The notes: generated by a model not told the origin, from the sequence alone. DNA of 64,000 nucleotides from Streptomyces daqingensis (GCF_014645895.1 NZ_BMMP01000001.1:221530-285529); one strand, 5' to 3'. Positions 1-15,778 are shown, counted from the stretch's first letter. Numbers and translations: made by a program.

Positions 1-222
1 GTGCTGCTGCCCGGGCTGGAGATCGTCCTGGAACGCAACGCCGCACGCAGCGGCAACCGGCGTCTGAGCGACGAAGAGGTGGCCAACATCCACGGCCGCA
101 TGGCCGGCTGGTACGGCTCGGGCCTGCCGATCATCGACAACTCCCGTCAGGACGTCGCCACCACCGCCCGGATGCTCGACGACGTCGTCGCCCGCAGCCT
201 TGCGAGCCCGCCGCGCTGGTGA
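1..222 (+). CDS. C-terminal fragment of an unidentified protein (gene runs off the left edge)
   Basis: The reading frame is open from base 1 to a TGA at 220-222 and gives 73 residues, so the N-terminus lies outside the window and the GTG at base 1 is not evidence of a start. The fragment is soluble, with the stretches RRLSDEEVANIHGRMAGW and IIDNSRQDVATTARMLDDVV. The second is reminiscent of the end of P-loop nucleoside or shikimate kinase-like ATPases, but no ATP-binding motif is present in the visible part, so that is only a guess. It ends about 200 bp upstream of the M24-like gene and reads in the same direction. Confidence 0.6.
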   Translation: MLLPGLEIVLERNAARSGNRRLSDEEVANIHGRMAGWYGSGLPIIDNSRQDVATTARMLDDVVARSLASPPRW

Positions 223-427
223 GGCCCGCCCGGACGGGGTGACGGCCGGGGCGCCCGGCTCGGGGGCTGTCCGCGGTTCTCGTCCCGTCCCCCGGCACTC
301 CGCTTCCGTTCGGACCCACTTCGTTCCAGACGCTCGGCACCGTTCCCGGCGCGCTCGTTCCGGGTCGGTCGCCCGCACGGCCCCGCAGGAACTGCTCCCT
401 CGGCGCGGGCTCCGTACGCTCGGCTGT

Positions 428-1555
428 ATGTCCGAGGTCCACGTGGCTCGACGCGCCCTGCTCCGCGAGCGTTGCGCCGCCAACTCAGCGCAGGCCGGTC
501 ACGCCGACGCGCTGCTGGTCACGCGACCCGCCAACATCCGCTACCTCACCGGCCGCCCGCCCGAAGGGGCAGCGCTCCTGCTCGGCGCTGACGGCACGGA
601 CACCCTGCTCGGTCCGGCCGCCGCCGACCCCTCGCACCGCCATACGGGCAGCCGGCCCGCCGACGAGCTGCGTACCGTCGCCATCCAGTCGCCGGACGGC
701 GACACGGCAGTGGCCGCCGCCGACCTCGCCGCTTCGGCCGGGGCCCGCAGCCTGGCTGTCGAGGAACACCATCTGACCGTCGCCCGCTACCGGGCCGTCG
801 ATTCGGTGGCCGGGCTCCACCTGGCGCGGCTGGCCTGCCCCGTCGAGGCACAGCGGGTCGTGAAGGACCAGGAGGAGATCGCCGCTCTGCGCACCGCCGC
901 CGAGATCACCGATCAGGCGCTCGGCGAGCTGCTGGAGTCGATCCTCGTGGGACGCACGGAACGCCACCTCGCTCTCGAACTGGAACGCCGGCTCATCGAC
1001 CACGGAGCCGAGGGCTCCGCCTTTCCGACCTCCGTGGCCACCGGACGCAACTCCGGTCTGGCCCATCACCGGCCCACCGACAGACGCGTGGAGGAGGGCG
1101 ACTTCCTCTCGGTGCGGCTGGGTGCGCGGTACCACGGCTACTGCTGCCAGATCGGCCGGACTTTCGTCATCGGGACAGCCCCGGACGACTGGCAAGTCGA
1201 ACTGTACGACCTCGTCTTCGCCGCCCAGCGGGCAGGCCGTGAGGCGCTCACACCGGGTGCTGCCTGCAGTGACGTCGACCGCGCCACCCGGCAGGTACTG
1301 GACGGAGCGGGGCACGCGGAAGCGCTGGGTTCCGCGACGGGGCACGGGGTGGGTCTGGAAATCGGTGAGGACCCTCGGCTGTCACCTGGGGCCATGGGTA
1401 AACTCGACGCTTGTGTGCCGGTCACCATCGAGCCCGGGGTCCATCTACCGGGCCAGGGCGGTGTCCGGATCGACGACACGCTCGTCGTCCGCCCAGCGGC
1501 GGACGGCGGACCCGAGCTACTCACCATCACGACCAAAGAGCTGCTCGCCCTCTAG
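428..1555 (+). CDS. M24 (aminopeptidase P / Xaa-Pro dipeptidase) family protein with a degenerate metal site
   Basis: The 375-residue protein has the two-domain layout of prolidase-like M24 proteins: a creatinase N-domain (about residues 1-140) and a pita-bread domain after it. ATG at 428 is chosen because [16 protein letters not shown] begins the family-like part; an upstream frame exists but is low-complexity. The usual five metal ligands are D, D, H, E, E. Here the first Asp position reads Arg ([11 protein letters not shown]) and the second reads Gln (CQIGRT). The catalytic second His is Gly ([12 protein letters not shown]) and the last Glu is Asp (RIDDT). Only GHGVG and TIEPG look normal. 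It sits directly before efp, the usual actinobacterial position of pepQ. I infer a weak or non-peptidase role that may be shared by the genus. Confidence 0.85.
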   Translation: MSEVHVARRALLRERCAANSAQAGHADALLVTRPANIRYLTGRPPEGAALLLGADGTDTLLGPAAADPSHRHTGSRPADELRTVAIQSPDGDTAVAAADLAASAGARSLAVEEHHLTVARYRAVDSVAGLHLARLACPVEAQRVVKDQEEIAALRTAAEITDQALGELLESILVGRTERHLALELERRLIDHGAEGSAFPTSVATGRNSGLAHHRPTDRRVEEGDFLSVRLGARYHGYCCQIGRTFVIGTAPDDWQVELYDLVFAAQRAGREALTPGAACSDVDRATRQVLDGAGHAEALGSATGHGVGLEIGEDPRLSPGAMGKLDACVPVTIEPGVHLPGQGGVRIDDTLVVRPAADGGPELLTITTKELLAL

Positions 1556-1626
1556 CCCCTGACGGGCGGGAGTGCCGCGGCAGCCCTCTGGTTTCCGCAG
1601 CAGCAGTCTCAGGAGATTCCGCAACC

Positions 1627-2193
1627 GTGGCATCCACGAACGACCTCAAGAACGGCATGGTGCTCAAGCTCGACGGCGGCCAGCTCTGGTCCGTCGTCGA
1701 GTTCCAGCACGTCAAGCCCGGCAAGGGGCCCGCCTTTGTCCGTACGAAACTGAAGAACGTCATGTCCGGCAAGATCGTCGACAAGACGTTCAACGCGGGC
1801 ACCAAGGTCGAGACGGCGACCGTGGACCGACGCGGAATGCAGTTCTCGTACAAGGACGGCGAGTACTTCGTCTTCATGGACATGGAGACCTACGACCAGA
1901 TCCACATCACCCCGGAGATCGTCGGCGACACCGCCAACTACCTCCTGGAGGGGTTCGAGGCCACGGTCGCCATGTACCAGGGCGAAGCGCTCTTCGTCGA
2001 GCTGCCCGCGGCGGTCGAGCTGACCATCGAGCACACCGAGCCGGGAGTCCAGGGCGACCGCTCCACCGGCGGCTCCAAGCCCGCGCGTCTGGAGACGGGC
2101 TACGAGGTCGGTGTGCCCCTGTTCATCACCACGGGTGAAAAGATCAAGGTCGACACCCGCTCCGGCGAGTACCTCGGCCGGGTGAACAGCTAA
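1627..2193 (+). CDS. efp: Translation elongation factor P
   Basis: EF-P relieves ribosome stalling at consecutive prolines by binding between the P and E sites. The 188-residue product has the three beta-barrel domain length of the family. The loop reaching the peptidyl-transferase centre reads [15 protein letters not shown]. The palindromic PGKGP loop is the actinobacterial form reported to work with an unmodified Lys. The GTG at 1627 is preceded by AGGAG at 1612-1616, while the longer frame upstream has no family similarity. The C-terminus ends GEYLGRVNS, as in full-length EF-P. nusB starts two bases after the stop, so the two are co-translated. Confidence 0.97.
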   Translation: MASTNDLKNGMVLKLDGGQLWSVVEFQHVKPGKGPAFVRTKLKNVMSGKIVDKTFNAGTKVETATVDRRGMQFSYKDGEYFVFMDMETYDQIHITPEIVGDTANYLLEGFEATVAMYQGEALFVELPAAVELTIEHTEPGVQGDRSTGGSKPARLETGYEVGVPLFITTGEKIKVDTRSGEYLGRVNS

Positions 2194-2195
2194 CC

Positions 2196-2621
2196 GTGGC
2201 TGCCCGTAACAAGGCCCGTAAGCGTGCCTTCCAGATCATCTTCGAGGCGGACCAGCGCGGGGTCGCCGCGACGGACGTCCTCGCCGACTGGATCCGGCAC
2301 GCCCGGACCGACGACCGGCAACCGCCCGTCGGCGAGTACACGATGGACCTCATCGAGGGGTACGCGCAGAACGCCCCACGCATCGACGAGCTCATCTCGA
2401 CCTACTCGGTGGGCTGGACGCTGGACCGGATGCCGGTGGCAGACCGGTGCATCCTGCGTCTGGCTGCCTACGAGCTGATCTGGTCCGAAGAGGTGCCCGA
2501 GGCCGTCGTCATCGACGAAGCCCTGGCCATCGCCAGGGAGTTCTCGACGGACGACTCGCCTCCGTTCATCAACGGCCTGCTCGGCCGCCTGCAGGACCTC
2601 AAGCCGACGCTGAAGCGCTGA
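2196..2621 (+). CDS. nusB: Transcription antitermination factor NusB
   Basis: NusB binds boxA RNA with NusE/S10 and promotes antitermination in rRNA operons. The 141-residue all-helical product has the family landmarks: N-terminal ARNKARKRAFQIIFEADQRG, central YTMDLIEGYAQNAPRIDELI, and C-terminal VVIDEALAIAREFS followed by INGLLGRL. GTG at 2196 follows the efp stop by two bases, which implies translational coupling. A strong hairpin follows at 2681-2733. Length is normal for the family. Confidence 0.96.
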   Translation: MAARNKARKRAFQIIFEADQRGVAATDVLADWIRHARTDDRQPPVGEYTMDLIEGYAQNAPRIDELISTYSVGWTLDRMPVADRCILRLAAYELIWSEEVPEAVVIDEALAIAREFSTDDSPPFINGLLGRLQDLKPTLKR

Positions 2622-2680
2622 CCGAGTCGACGGCCTCCGCACGGACACCACCGGAGCGGAGGCCCGTGAGGACACAGAAA

Positions 2681-2733
2681 GCCGCCGCCCGTGACCGGCC
2701 CCTTCCGGGGCCGTCACAGGCGGCGGCACGTTT
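2681..2733. terminator. Bidirectional hairpin between nusB and bldD
   Basis: A long GC-rich inverted repeat with left arm GCCGCCGCCCGTGACCGGCC (from 2681) and right arm ending GTCACAGGCGGCGGC (to 2727) closes over a CTTC-containing turn, followed by ACGTTTCTT. It lies between the convergent nusB (+) and bldD (-) genes, so it can end both transcripts. Confidence 0.8.
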
Positions 2734-2786
2734 CTTCGGCCCCCGAGGGCCGGATCACACTCGCACGTCGGGCGGAGGAAGAGAGC

Positions 2787-3287
2787 TCACGCGTCCTCGT
2801 GGGCCACGGCGCGGCGCGCGTCGGCGTCGAGCACGCCCCAGCTGATGAGCTGCTCGGTCAGCACCGAGGGGGACTGGTCGTAGATGACGGCGAGCGTGCG
2901 CAGGTCGTCCTGGCGGATGGAGAGGACCTTGCCGTTGTAGTCGCCGCGCTGCGACTGGATCGTGGCCGCGTACCGCTGGAGCGGGCCGGCCTTCTCGGCC
3001 GGGACGTGAGCGAGCCGCTCCAGGTCCAGCACGAGCTTCGGCGGGGGCTCCGCGGCGCCACCCGGAGTGGTCCCCGGAAGCAGTTCCTGGACGGGCACAC
3101 CGTAGAAGTCGGCCAGCTCGGCGAGGCGCTGAACTGTGACGGCGCGGTCTCCGCGCTCGTACGAACCGACCACGACCGCCTTCCAGCGGCCCTGGGACTT
3201 CTCCTCGACACCGTGTAGGGAGAGGCCCTGCTGGGTGCGGATGGCCCGGAGCTTCGCTCCGAGCTGCTTGGCGTATTCGCTGGACAT
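2787..3287 (-). CDS. bldD: BldD, cyclic-di-GMP-dependent master regulator of development
   Basis: BldD represses sporulation and antibiotic regulators during vegetative growth and dimerises around a c-di-GMP tetramer. The 166-residue product has an N-terminal XRE-type HTH (about residues 1-70, AKQLGAKLRAIRTQQGLSL...SYERGDRAVTVQRLAELADFY). Its C-terminal domain carries the full signature R114-G115-D116, eight residues, R125-Q126-D127-D128, which is the known c-di-GMP-binding motif at the usual numbering. It is divergent from pyrR. A perfect BldD box lies 27-39 bp upstream of the start, which predicts autorepression. Length and composition are normal. Confidence 0.98.
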   Translation of the reverse strand: MSSEYAKQLGAKLRAIRTQQGLSLHGVEEKSQGRWKAVVVGSYERGDRAVTVQRLAELADFYGVPVQELLPGTTPGGAAEPPPKLVLDLERLAHVPAEKAGPLQRYAATIQSQRGDYNGKVLSIRQDDLRTLAVIYDQSPSVLTEQLISWGVLDADARRAVAHEDA

Positions 3288-3313
3288 ATCGCTCCCCGCG
3301 TACGAGAAAGTGG

Positions 3314-3326
3314 TAACTCACTGTGA
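3314..3326. promoter_or_regulatory. BldD box (probable autoregulatory operator of bldD)
   Basis: TAACTCACTGTGA matches the published BldD consensus tnAC-n5-GTnA at all fixed positions. It overlaps a larger dyad (CTCACTGTGAG, flanked by GTAAC/GTTAC-like arms) just upstream of the bldD start codon. Match and position are seen directly; autorepression is inferred from what is known of BldD. Confidence 0.8.
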
Positions 3327-3469
3327 GGTTACGCAGCGTAATGTCCGCCGTCAAGCCGAACGCCGAGTAGCTTTGCCGAGGTGAGCGGAACGCGGCCTTC
3401 CAGGAAGCGGCGGGGCGGGGTCCGAGACTCGTACGGCCCCCTGCTACCGTTTGGGTGACAGCTCAGACG

Positions 3470-4154
<685 letters not shown>

Positions 4155-4334
4155 GGCGGTCCGGCACGGTTCCGGGGTGCCCGTCCGCGCCGCCCGCCGC
4201 TTCGGCCTGCCCCGCCCCGACGTCCCGGCCCGCTCGCCGGCCCACCTCCGGCGAGCCCGTGCGCGGCCGCACAACGCCCACACCGCCCGCACGCCTGACC
4301 TGCGCCCACGGGCGACCATCCATGGAAGGCAACG

Positions 4335-5341
<1,007 letters not shown>

Positions 5342-5345
<4 letters not shown>

Positions 5346-6655
5346 CGATGACAGGCAACACCGGCAACAACGGCAGGACGCTCCTCCGCGGCGCACGCGT
5401 GCTGGGCGGCGAGCCCCTGGACGTACTGATCGACGGCGAGAGGATCGCCGAGGTGGGCAGCGGCCTCGACGCGGCCGGCGCCGAGGTGGTGGAGGCGGAG
5501 GGACGGGTCCTGCTGCCCGGCCTCGTCGATCTGCACACGCATCTGCGCGAGCCCGGCCGCGAGGACTCCGAGACCGTGCTGACGGGCACCAGGGCCGCCG
5601 CGAAGGGCGGCTTCACCGCGGTGCACGCGATGGCCAACACCTTCCCCGTCGCCGACACGGCCGGCGTCGTCGAGCAGGTGTGGCGGCTGGGCCGCGAGTC
5701 CGGCTACTGCGACGTGCAGCCCGTCGGGGCGGTCACCGTCGGCCTGGAGGGCAAGCAGCTCGCCGAGCTCGGCGCCATGCACGACTCCGCCGCTGACGTG
5801 CGCGTCTTCTCCGACGACGGCAAGTGCGTCGACGACGCCGTGATCATGCGCAGGGCGCTGGAGTACGTGAAGGCCTTCGACGGCGTCGTCGCGCAGCACG
5901 CCCAGGAGCCGCGCCTGACCGAGGGCGCGCAGATGAACGAGGGCGTCGTCTCGGCCGAACTCGGCCTGGGCGGCTGGCCGGCCGTCGCCGAGGAGTCCAT
6001 CATCGCGCGGGACGTGCTGCTGGCCGCGCACGTCGGATCGCGGGTGCACATCTGCCACCTGTCCACGGCGGGCTCCGTCGAGCTGGTGCGCTGGGCGAAG
6101 TCCAAGGGCTGGCAGGTGACGGCCGAGGTCACCCCGCACCACCTGCTGCTGACGGACGAGCTCGTCCGCTCCTACGACCCGGTCTACAAGGTGAATCCCC
6201 CGCTGCGGACCGAGGCGGACGTCCGAGCCCTGCGCGAGGCGCTCGCGGACGGGACCATCGACTGCGTGGCCACCGATCACGCCCCTCACCCGCACGAGGA
6301 CAAGGACTGCGAGTGGGGCGCGGCGGCCATGGGGATGGTGGGCCTGGAGACCGCGCTGTCGGTCGTGCAGCACACCATGGTGGAGACGGGCCTGCTGGAC
6401 TGGGCAGGAGTGGCCGAGCGCATGTCCGGCCGCCCCGCCGCGATCGGCCGGCTCGAGGGCCAGGGCCGCCCCGTCGCCGCTGGTGAACCCGCGAACCTGG
6501 TGCTCCTGGACCCGGACTACCGTGGAAGCGTGGATTCCGCATGCTTCGCCTCCCGCAGCCGCAACACCCCCTACCAGGGCCGTGACCTGCCGGGACGCGT
6601 CACTCACACCTGGCTGCGGGGACGCGCGACAGTCGTGGACGGGAAGCTGGCGTGA
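5342..6655 (+). CDS. pyrC: Dihydroorotase (type I)
   Basis: It cyclises N-carbamoylaspartate to dihydroorotate. The 437-residue length and the zinc motif [10 protein letters not shown] place it in the class I dihydroorotases. [13 protein letters not shown] and the metal-binding [10 protein letters not shown] near residues 310-320 are present. GTG at 5342 overlaps the pyrB stop (GTGA) and has GAGGAG five bases upstream; ATG at 5348 is a possible alternative start. The 3' end overlaps the next gene by four bases. Confidence 0.97.
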
Positions 6656-7323
6656 ACGTACGACCCGGACCTGCGCTCCTGACCGCGCTGCCGGCCGCCG
6701 AACCCCGGTCGCAGGAGGTCACCGACTGGGCCGCCCGCATCGGCTGGGTCGTCGGGCTGCTCCTGTTCGTCGCCCTCCTGTACTGGCTCATGCGTCAGGG
6801 CTGGAAGTGGCGGGGGACGCTCCAGGGCGACCTGCCCGAACCGGCCGCGCCGCCAGCCGACGGGACGTCCGGCGGGACGCTGCTCGCCGCGGCCGGCCGC
6901 TACCACGGCTCCACCAGCGCGGGGCAGTGGCTCGACCGGATCGTCGCCCACGGCCTGGGCACCCGCAGCCGCGCGGCTCTGACCCTCACGGCGGCGGGGC
7001 TCACGGTCGAACGGCCGGGGGCGAGGGACTTCTTCGTGCCCGTGGAGAAGTTCCGCGGTGCGCGCCTCGAGAAGGGCATCGCGGGCAAGGTGCTCACCGA
7101 GGGAGGCCTGCTGGCCGTCACCTGGGAACTCGGGGACCGGCTCCTCGACTCGGGGTTCCGCCTCGACCACCCGTCCGAGCAGGCCGCCTGGGTGGAGCAG
7201 ATCACCGGCCTCGCGGCGGACGGATCCGCCACCCCGGGAGCGGAACCCGGGACGGCCCCCGCCGGTGACAGTGCGGTCACCGGCCCGTACCACCACGCAG
7301 TAACCCCGGAGAGGGACACATGA
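6652..7323 (+). CDS. Single-pass membrane protein with PH-like domain, embedded in the pyr operon
   Basis: The 223-residue product has one clear transmembrane segment (about residues 27-46, [18 protein letters not shown]) followed by a basic stop and a cytoplasmic domain. In that domain, [33 protein letters not shown] followed by a C-terminal [14 protein letters not shown] helix resembles bacterial PH-like folds. It contains no recognisable catalytic motif. Both ends overlap neighbours (GTGA with pyrC, ATGA with carA), so expression is tied to pyrimidine synthesis. The same position is occupied by a similar gene in other streptomycetes as far as I recall. Its role is unknown; a membrane anchor for the pathway is speculation. 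Confidence 0.85.
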   Translation: MNVRPGPALLTALPAAEPRSQEVTDWAARIGWVVGLLLFVALLYWLMRQGWKWRGTLQGDLPEPAAPPADGTSGGTLLAAAGRYHGSTSAGQWLDRIVAHGLGTRSRAALTLTAAGLTVERPGARDFFVPVEKFRGARLEKGIAGKVLTEGGLLAVTWELGDRLLDSGFRLDHPSEQAAWVEQITGLAADGSATPGAEPGTAPAGDSAVTGPYHHAVTPERDT

Positions 7324-8550
7324 TGACGACCGTCACCGGCCCAGCCGCACCTGCTCCCGCAGTGCTCGTCCTCGAGGACGGCCGCAGCTTCCGCGGGCGC
7401 GCCTACGGCGCCGTGGGGGAGACCGTCGGCGAGGCCGTCTTCAACACCGGCATGACGGGGTACCAGGAGACGCTCACCGACCCCTCGTACCACCGGCAGG
7501 TGGTCGTCATGACGGCGCCGCACATCGGCAACACCGGCGTCAACGACGAGGACCCGGAGTCCGCCCGCATCTGGGTGGCCGGATACGTCGTACGCGACCC
7601 CGCCCGCACCCCCTCCAACTGGCGCTCCGTACGCACCCTCGACGAGGAGCTGACCGCGCAGGGCGTCGTGGGCATCAGCGGGGTCGACACCCGCGCGCTC
7701 ACCCGCCACCTGCGGGAGCGCGGCGCGATGCGCGCCGGGATCTTCTCCGGCGAGGCCGCCGCCGCGAGCGAGGGCGAGCTGCTGGAGCGGGTGCGGTCCG
7801 CTCCCGCGATGGCGGGCGCCGACCTGTGCGGCGAAGTCGCCACCAAGGAGGCGTACGTCGTACCGGCCCAGGGCGCCAAGCGCTTCACGGTCGCCGCCGT
7901 CGACCTCGGCATCAAGGGCATGACGCCGTACCGCATGGCGGAGCGCGGCATCGAGGTCCACGTACTGCCCGCCGACGCGAGCGTCGAGGACGTCTACGCG
8001 GTGCGGCCCGACGGCGTCTTCTTCTCCAACGGTCCAGGCGACCCCGCCGCGGCGGAGCACCCCGTCGCGCTGATGCGCGCCGTGCTGGACCGGGGCACGC
8101 CCCTGTTCGGCATCTGCTTCGGCAACCAGATACTGGGCCGTGCACTGGGCTTCGGGACCTTCAAGCTCAAGTACGGCCACCGCGGCGTCAACCAGCCCGT
8201 ACAGGAACGCACCCCCTCCGGGGAGTGGACGGGCGGCAAGGTCGAAGTGACCGCGCACAACCACGGTTTCGCCGTCGACGCCCCGCTGGACGGACCGAGC
8301 CCCACCCCGTACGGCCCGGCCGAGGTGACCCACGTCTGCCTCAACGACAACGTCGTGGAGGGGCTGCGGCTGCTGGAGCGGCCGGCGTTCAGCGTCCAGT
8401 ACCACCCAGAGGCGGCGGCCGGACCGCACGACGCCTCCTACCTCTTCGACCGCTTCGTCGCGCTCATGGGCGGCGAGGGCCCCGGCGCCGGCGCCGGCCA
8501 CCGGAGCGGCGGAACCCCTCACAGCACCACCCAGCACATGGAGGGCCAGA

Positions 8551-8558
<8 letters not shown>
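7320..8558 (+). CDS. carA: Carbamoyl phosphate synthase small (glutaminase) subunit
   Basis: CarA hydrolyses glutamine and passes ammonia to CarB. The N-terminal domain begins [35 protein letters not shown]. The class I amidotransferase domain has the nucleophile loop [13 protein letters not shown] and the His/Glu pair in [12 protein letters not shown]. The 412 residues exceed the usual ~380 because of a hydrophilic C-terminal tail ([13 protein letters not shown]...). Two ATGs (7320, 7323) follow the preceding stop; 7320 overlaps it as ATGA. It overlaps carB by eight bases. Confidence 0.97.
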
Positions 8559-11865
<3,307 letters not shown>

Positions 11866-11872
11866 CGCCCGG

Positions 11873-11922
11873 CGGGGCGGGGAGTAGCGGCCCGCTCAGC
11901 GCGACCGCTCCTCCCCGCCCCG
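11873..11922 (+). other. 18-bp stem hairpin between carB and pyrD
   Basis: The left arm CGGGGCGGGGAGTAGCGG (11873-11890) pairs with CCGCTCCTCCCCGCCCCG (11905-11922) with a single mismatch over a 14-nt loop. No T-run follows. It could attenuate or protect the message inside an operon that continues into pyrD. Confidence 0.65.
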
Positions 11923-11977
11923 CGGCCCCGCCGCACCCACCGCCCCCGACACCGCCCGTACTCATGCGAAGGCCGCC

Positions 11978-13116
<1,139 letters not shown>

Positions 13117-13120
<4 letters not shown>

Positions 13121-13977
13121 ACCAGCAGGCTCCGCACCAGGAACCCTTCGGCGCGCGGCTGCGCCGCGCCATGGACACGCGCGGTCCCCTGTGCGTCGGC
13201 ATCGACCCGCATCCCGGGCTCCTCGCCGACTGGGGCCTGACCGACGACGTCGCGGGTCTGGAGCGCTTCACCTCCGGCGTCGTCGAGGCGCTGGCCGGCC
13301 AAGTCGCCGTGCTCAAGCCGCAGTCGGCGTTCTACGAACGGTTCGGCTCCCGCGGCGTCGCCGTGCTGGAGCGCGCCGTCGCCGAAGCGCGCGCCGCCGG
13401 TGCGCTGGTGCTGACGGACGCCAAGCGGGGCGACATCGGCTCCACCATGTCCGCCTACGCGGACGCCTACCTCGACCCCGCGTCGCCGCTCTTCTCCGAC
13501 GCGCTGACGGTGAGCCCGTACCTGGGGTTCGGTTCCCTGCGCCCGGCGGCCGAGCGTGCCCGCGCGAGCGGCTGCGGCCTGTTCGTCCTCGCGCTCACCT
13601 CCAACCCGGAGGGCGCCGAAGTACAGCACGCGGTACGGGAGAACGGCCGGAGCGTGGCCGCGACCGTCCTCGCGCACCTCGCGCAGGAGAACGCCGGCGC
13701 GGAGCCCCTCGGTTCGATGGGCGCGGTGGTCGGTGCGACTCTCGGCGGCACGCTCCACGCCGCGGGCGTGGACCTGGCCGTCAACGGGCCGCTGCTCGCA
13801 CCGGGGATCGGAGCGCAGGGAGCCACGGCGGCCGACCTCCCGCGCGTCTTCGGGGCCGCGAAGGGGAACGTCCTGCCCAGTATCAGCAGGGGCGTGCTCC
13901 GTCACGGGCCGTCGCCGAAGGCGCTGCGCGAGGCGGCCCTCGCGGAGGCGGAGGCCCTCGCGGAGGCACTGGCCTGA
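13117..13977 (+). CDS. pyrF: Orotidine 5'-phosphate decarboxylase, type 2
   Basis: It decarboxylates OMP to UMP, completing the pathway. ATG at 13117 overlaps the pyrD stop (ATGA). The 286-residue product contains LCVGIDPHPGLL, VAVLKPQSAFYERFG and the catalytic Lys/Asp block TDAKRGDIGSTMSAYADAYL, which define the longer type 2 family of actinobacteria. The phosphate-binding LAPGIGAQGA is also intact. It is the last gene of the pyr operon, followed by a 341-bp intergenic stretch. Confidence 0.96.
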
Positions 13978-14179
13978 CGGGCGCGAGGTCCCGGACCGGA
14001 CGTATGAGGGCGGTACGTCCCTTCCTGTACTGCTCCGTACCTGCTTCGTACCTGCGGTGATGCGCGGCCGGAACCCCGACAGCCGTGAATTGAGGCGGAG
14101 TTGAGCCGAGAACTGGGGGTATTTGTCCATTAATGTACCGATCGACTTGAGTCTGACCAGGACTTTTCCGCAGTTCTCG

Positions 14180-14208
14180 CTGACTCAGGCGCCACAGGCC
14201 GCTAGTCT
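14180..14208 (+). promoter_or_regulatory. Probable vegetative promoter of mihF in the 341-bp pyrF-mihF gap
   Basis: CTGACT at 14180-14185 and TAGTCT at 14203-14208 are separated by 17 bp, a reasonable principal-sigma promoter, with the mihF start 110 bp downstream. The rest of the 13978-14318 gap holds no gene. It has a locally less GC-rich stretch (GTATTTGTCCATTAATG near 14119) that may hold further regulatory sites. Confidence 0.5.
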
Positions 14209-14318
14209 CCGTCGGGAGCAGCGCGAACAGGCGCGTTGCTCGTTGCCCCGTGCTGGCGGGGCTATGAGAAAGCTCCTCACGAATCCATTCCGACAGTTCT
14301 AACTGAGGTGACGTAGGC

Positions 14319-14642
14319 GTGGCTCTTCCGCCCCTTACCCCTGAACAGCGCGCAGCCGCGCTCGAAAAGGCCGCCGCGGCTCGCCGGGAGCGCGCCGAGG
14401 TCAAGAACCGGCTGAAGCACTCCGGCGCGACCCTGCACGACGTGATCAAGCAGGGCCAGGAGAACGACGTCATCGGCAAGATGAAGGTCAGTGCTCTCCT
14501 GGAAAGCCTCCCGGGCGTCGGCAAGGTCCGCGCCAAGCAGATCATGGAGCGTCTCGGGATCTCCGAGAGCCGCCGAGTGCGCGGCCTGGGCTCCAACCAG
14601 ATCGCCGCTCTGGAGCGGGAGTTCGGCGGAGCCTCCGCCTGA
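14319..14642 (+). CDS. mihF: Integration host factor of actinomycetes (sIHF/mIHF), nucleoid-associated protein
   Basis: This small basic DNA-binding protein bends or compacts DNA and influences sporulation and secondary metabolism in Streptomyces. The 107-residue product has the basic helical N-terminus (LTPEQRAAALEKAAAARRERAEVKNRLKHSG) and the helix-two-turn-helix/lid segment LLESLPGVGKVRAKQIMERLGISESRRVRGLG that contacts DNA. GTG at 14319 has GAGGTG about ten bases upstream. It has its own promoter and a hairpin after it. Confidence 0.97.
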   Translation: MALPPLTPEQRAAALEKAAAARRERAEVKNRLKHSGATLHDVIKQGQENDVIGKMKVSALLESLPGVGKVRAKQIMERLGISESRRVRGLGSNQIAALEREFGGASA

Positions 14643-14655
14643 TCGCCCCGTGACG

Positions 14656-14687
14656 AGGACGCCGCGGGCCACGGCCTGCGGCGTCCT
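14656..14687 (+). terminator. Hairpin after mihF
   Basis: AGGACGCCGC (14656-14665) pairs perfectly with GCGGCGTCCT (14678-14687) over a 12-nt loop. There is no U-tract. It lies between mihF and gmk and may be a partial terminator. Confidence 0.65.
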
Positions 14688-14725
14688 GGTGGCAAGGCAC
14701 TGCTCCGAACCGGGATAATCACTGC

Positions 14726-15322
14726 ATGAGTTCTGCAGTTCCCCGGGGGGACACCCCGGAACCTCCCGCCGGCAAGCCTCGGCTGACCGTGCTCTCCGGC
14801 CCTTCAGGGGTCGGGAAGAGCACGGTCGTCGCACATCTGCGCAAGGCCCATCCGGATGTCTGGCTGTCCGTGTCCGCGACGACGCGCAGGCCGCGCCCCG
14901 GTGAGAAGCACGGCGTGCAGTACTTCTTCGTCAGCGACGACGAGTTCGACAAACTCGTCGCGAACGGGGAACTGCTGGAGTGGGCCGAATTCGCGGGAAA
15001 CCGGTACGGCACCCCCCGCGCCGCCGTTCTCGAGCATCTGGAACGGGGCGAACCCGTCCTTCTCGAGATCGACCTCCAGGGCGCCAGGCTCGTACGGAAG
15101 GCCATGCCCTCCGCCCGGCTCGTATTCCTCGCCCCGCCCAGCTGGGAGGAGCTCGTCCGCCGCCTGACCGGCAGGGGGACGGAGCCCCCCGAGGTCATCG
15201 AGCGGCGGCTGGCGGCGGCCCGTACGGAGCTGGCGGCCGAAGAGGAATTCGACACCACCCTCGTCAATACCTCGGTCGAGGACGTCAGCGCCGAGCTGCT
15301 AGCCTTGATGCGGATCGCTTGA
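14726..15322 (+). CDS. gmk: Guanylate kinase
   Basis: It phosphorylates GMP to GDP with ATP. The 198-residue product has the P-loop [12 protein letters not shown] (about residues 24-35) and the GMP-binding block [39 protein letters not shown] and [13 protein letters not shown] are also family blocks. Length is normal. It is followed 48 bp later by rpoZ, the usual bacterial pairing. Confidence 0.97.
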   Translation: MSSAVPRGDTPEPPAGKPRLTVLSGPSGVGKSTVVAHLRKAHPDVWLSVSATTRRPRPGEKHGVQYFFVSDDEFDKLVANGELLEWAEFAGNRYGTPRAAVLEHLERGEPVLLEIDLQGARLVRKAMPSARLVFLAPPSWEELVRRLTGRGTEPPEVIERRLAAARTELAAEEEFDTTLVNTSVEDVSAELLALMRIA

Positions 15323-15370
15323 TTCTCGATCTCTTTCTGAACTTCACCACACCCCTCCGGAAGGCAGAGC

Positions 15371-15646
15371 GTGTCCTCTTCCATCTCCACGCCCGAGGGC
15401 ATCATCAATCCGCCCATTGATGAGCTGCTCGAAGCCACCGACTCGAAGTACAGCCTCGTGATCTACGCCGCCAAGCGTGCGCGCCAGATCAACGCGTACT
15501 ACTCGCAGCTCGGTGAGGGTCTCCTCGAGTACGTGGGCCCCCTCGTGGACACCCACGTCCACGAGAAGCCGCTCTCGATCGCGCTCCGCGAGATCAACGC
15601 CGGCCTGCTGACCTCCGAGGCCGTCGACGTCCCGGTGACGCAGTAG
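15371..15646 (+). CDS. rpoZ: RNA polymerase omega subunit
   Basis: Omega helps fold and hold the beta-prime subunit. The 91-residue product has the family core [33 protein letters not shown] followed by [18 protein letters not shown] at 15371 gives the usual actinobacterial N-terminus [12 protein letters not shown] perfect 15-bp terminator stem follows. Confidence 0.97.
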   Translation: MSSSISTPEGIINPPIDELLEATDSKYSLVIYAAKRARQINAYYSQLGEGLLEYVGPLVDTHVHEKPLSIALREINAGLLTSEAVDVPVTQ

Positions 15647-15665
15647 GCACCGGCAGGAACCACCT

Positions 15666-15700
15666 CCACGGGCCCGGCAGCCGCGCTGCCGGGCCCGTGG
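15666..15700 (+). terminator. Terminator after rpoZ
   Basis: CCACGGGCCCGGCAG (15666-15680) and CTGCCGGGCCCGTGG (15686-15700) form a perfect 15-bp stem with a 5-nt loop, followed by TGTGTCAT. Confidence 0.85.
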
Positions 15701-15778
15701 TGTGTCATGTGTAGGTGGTAGGCAGCCCGCCTGACGCCCGTCAGGCACCGTCGGGCACCGCATGGGGAGAGGTCGGCG

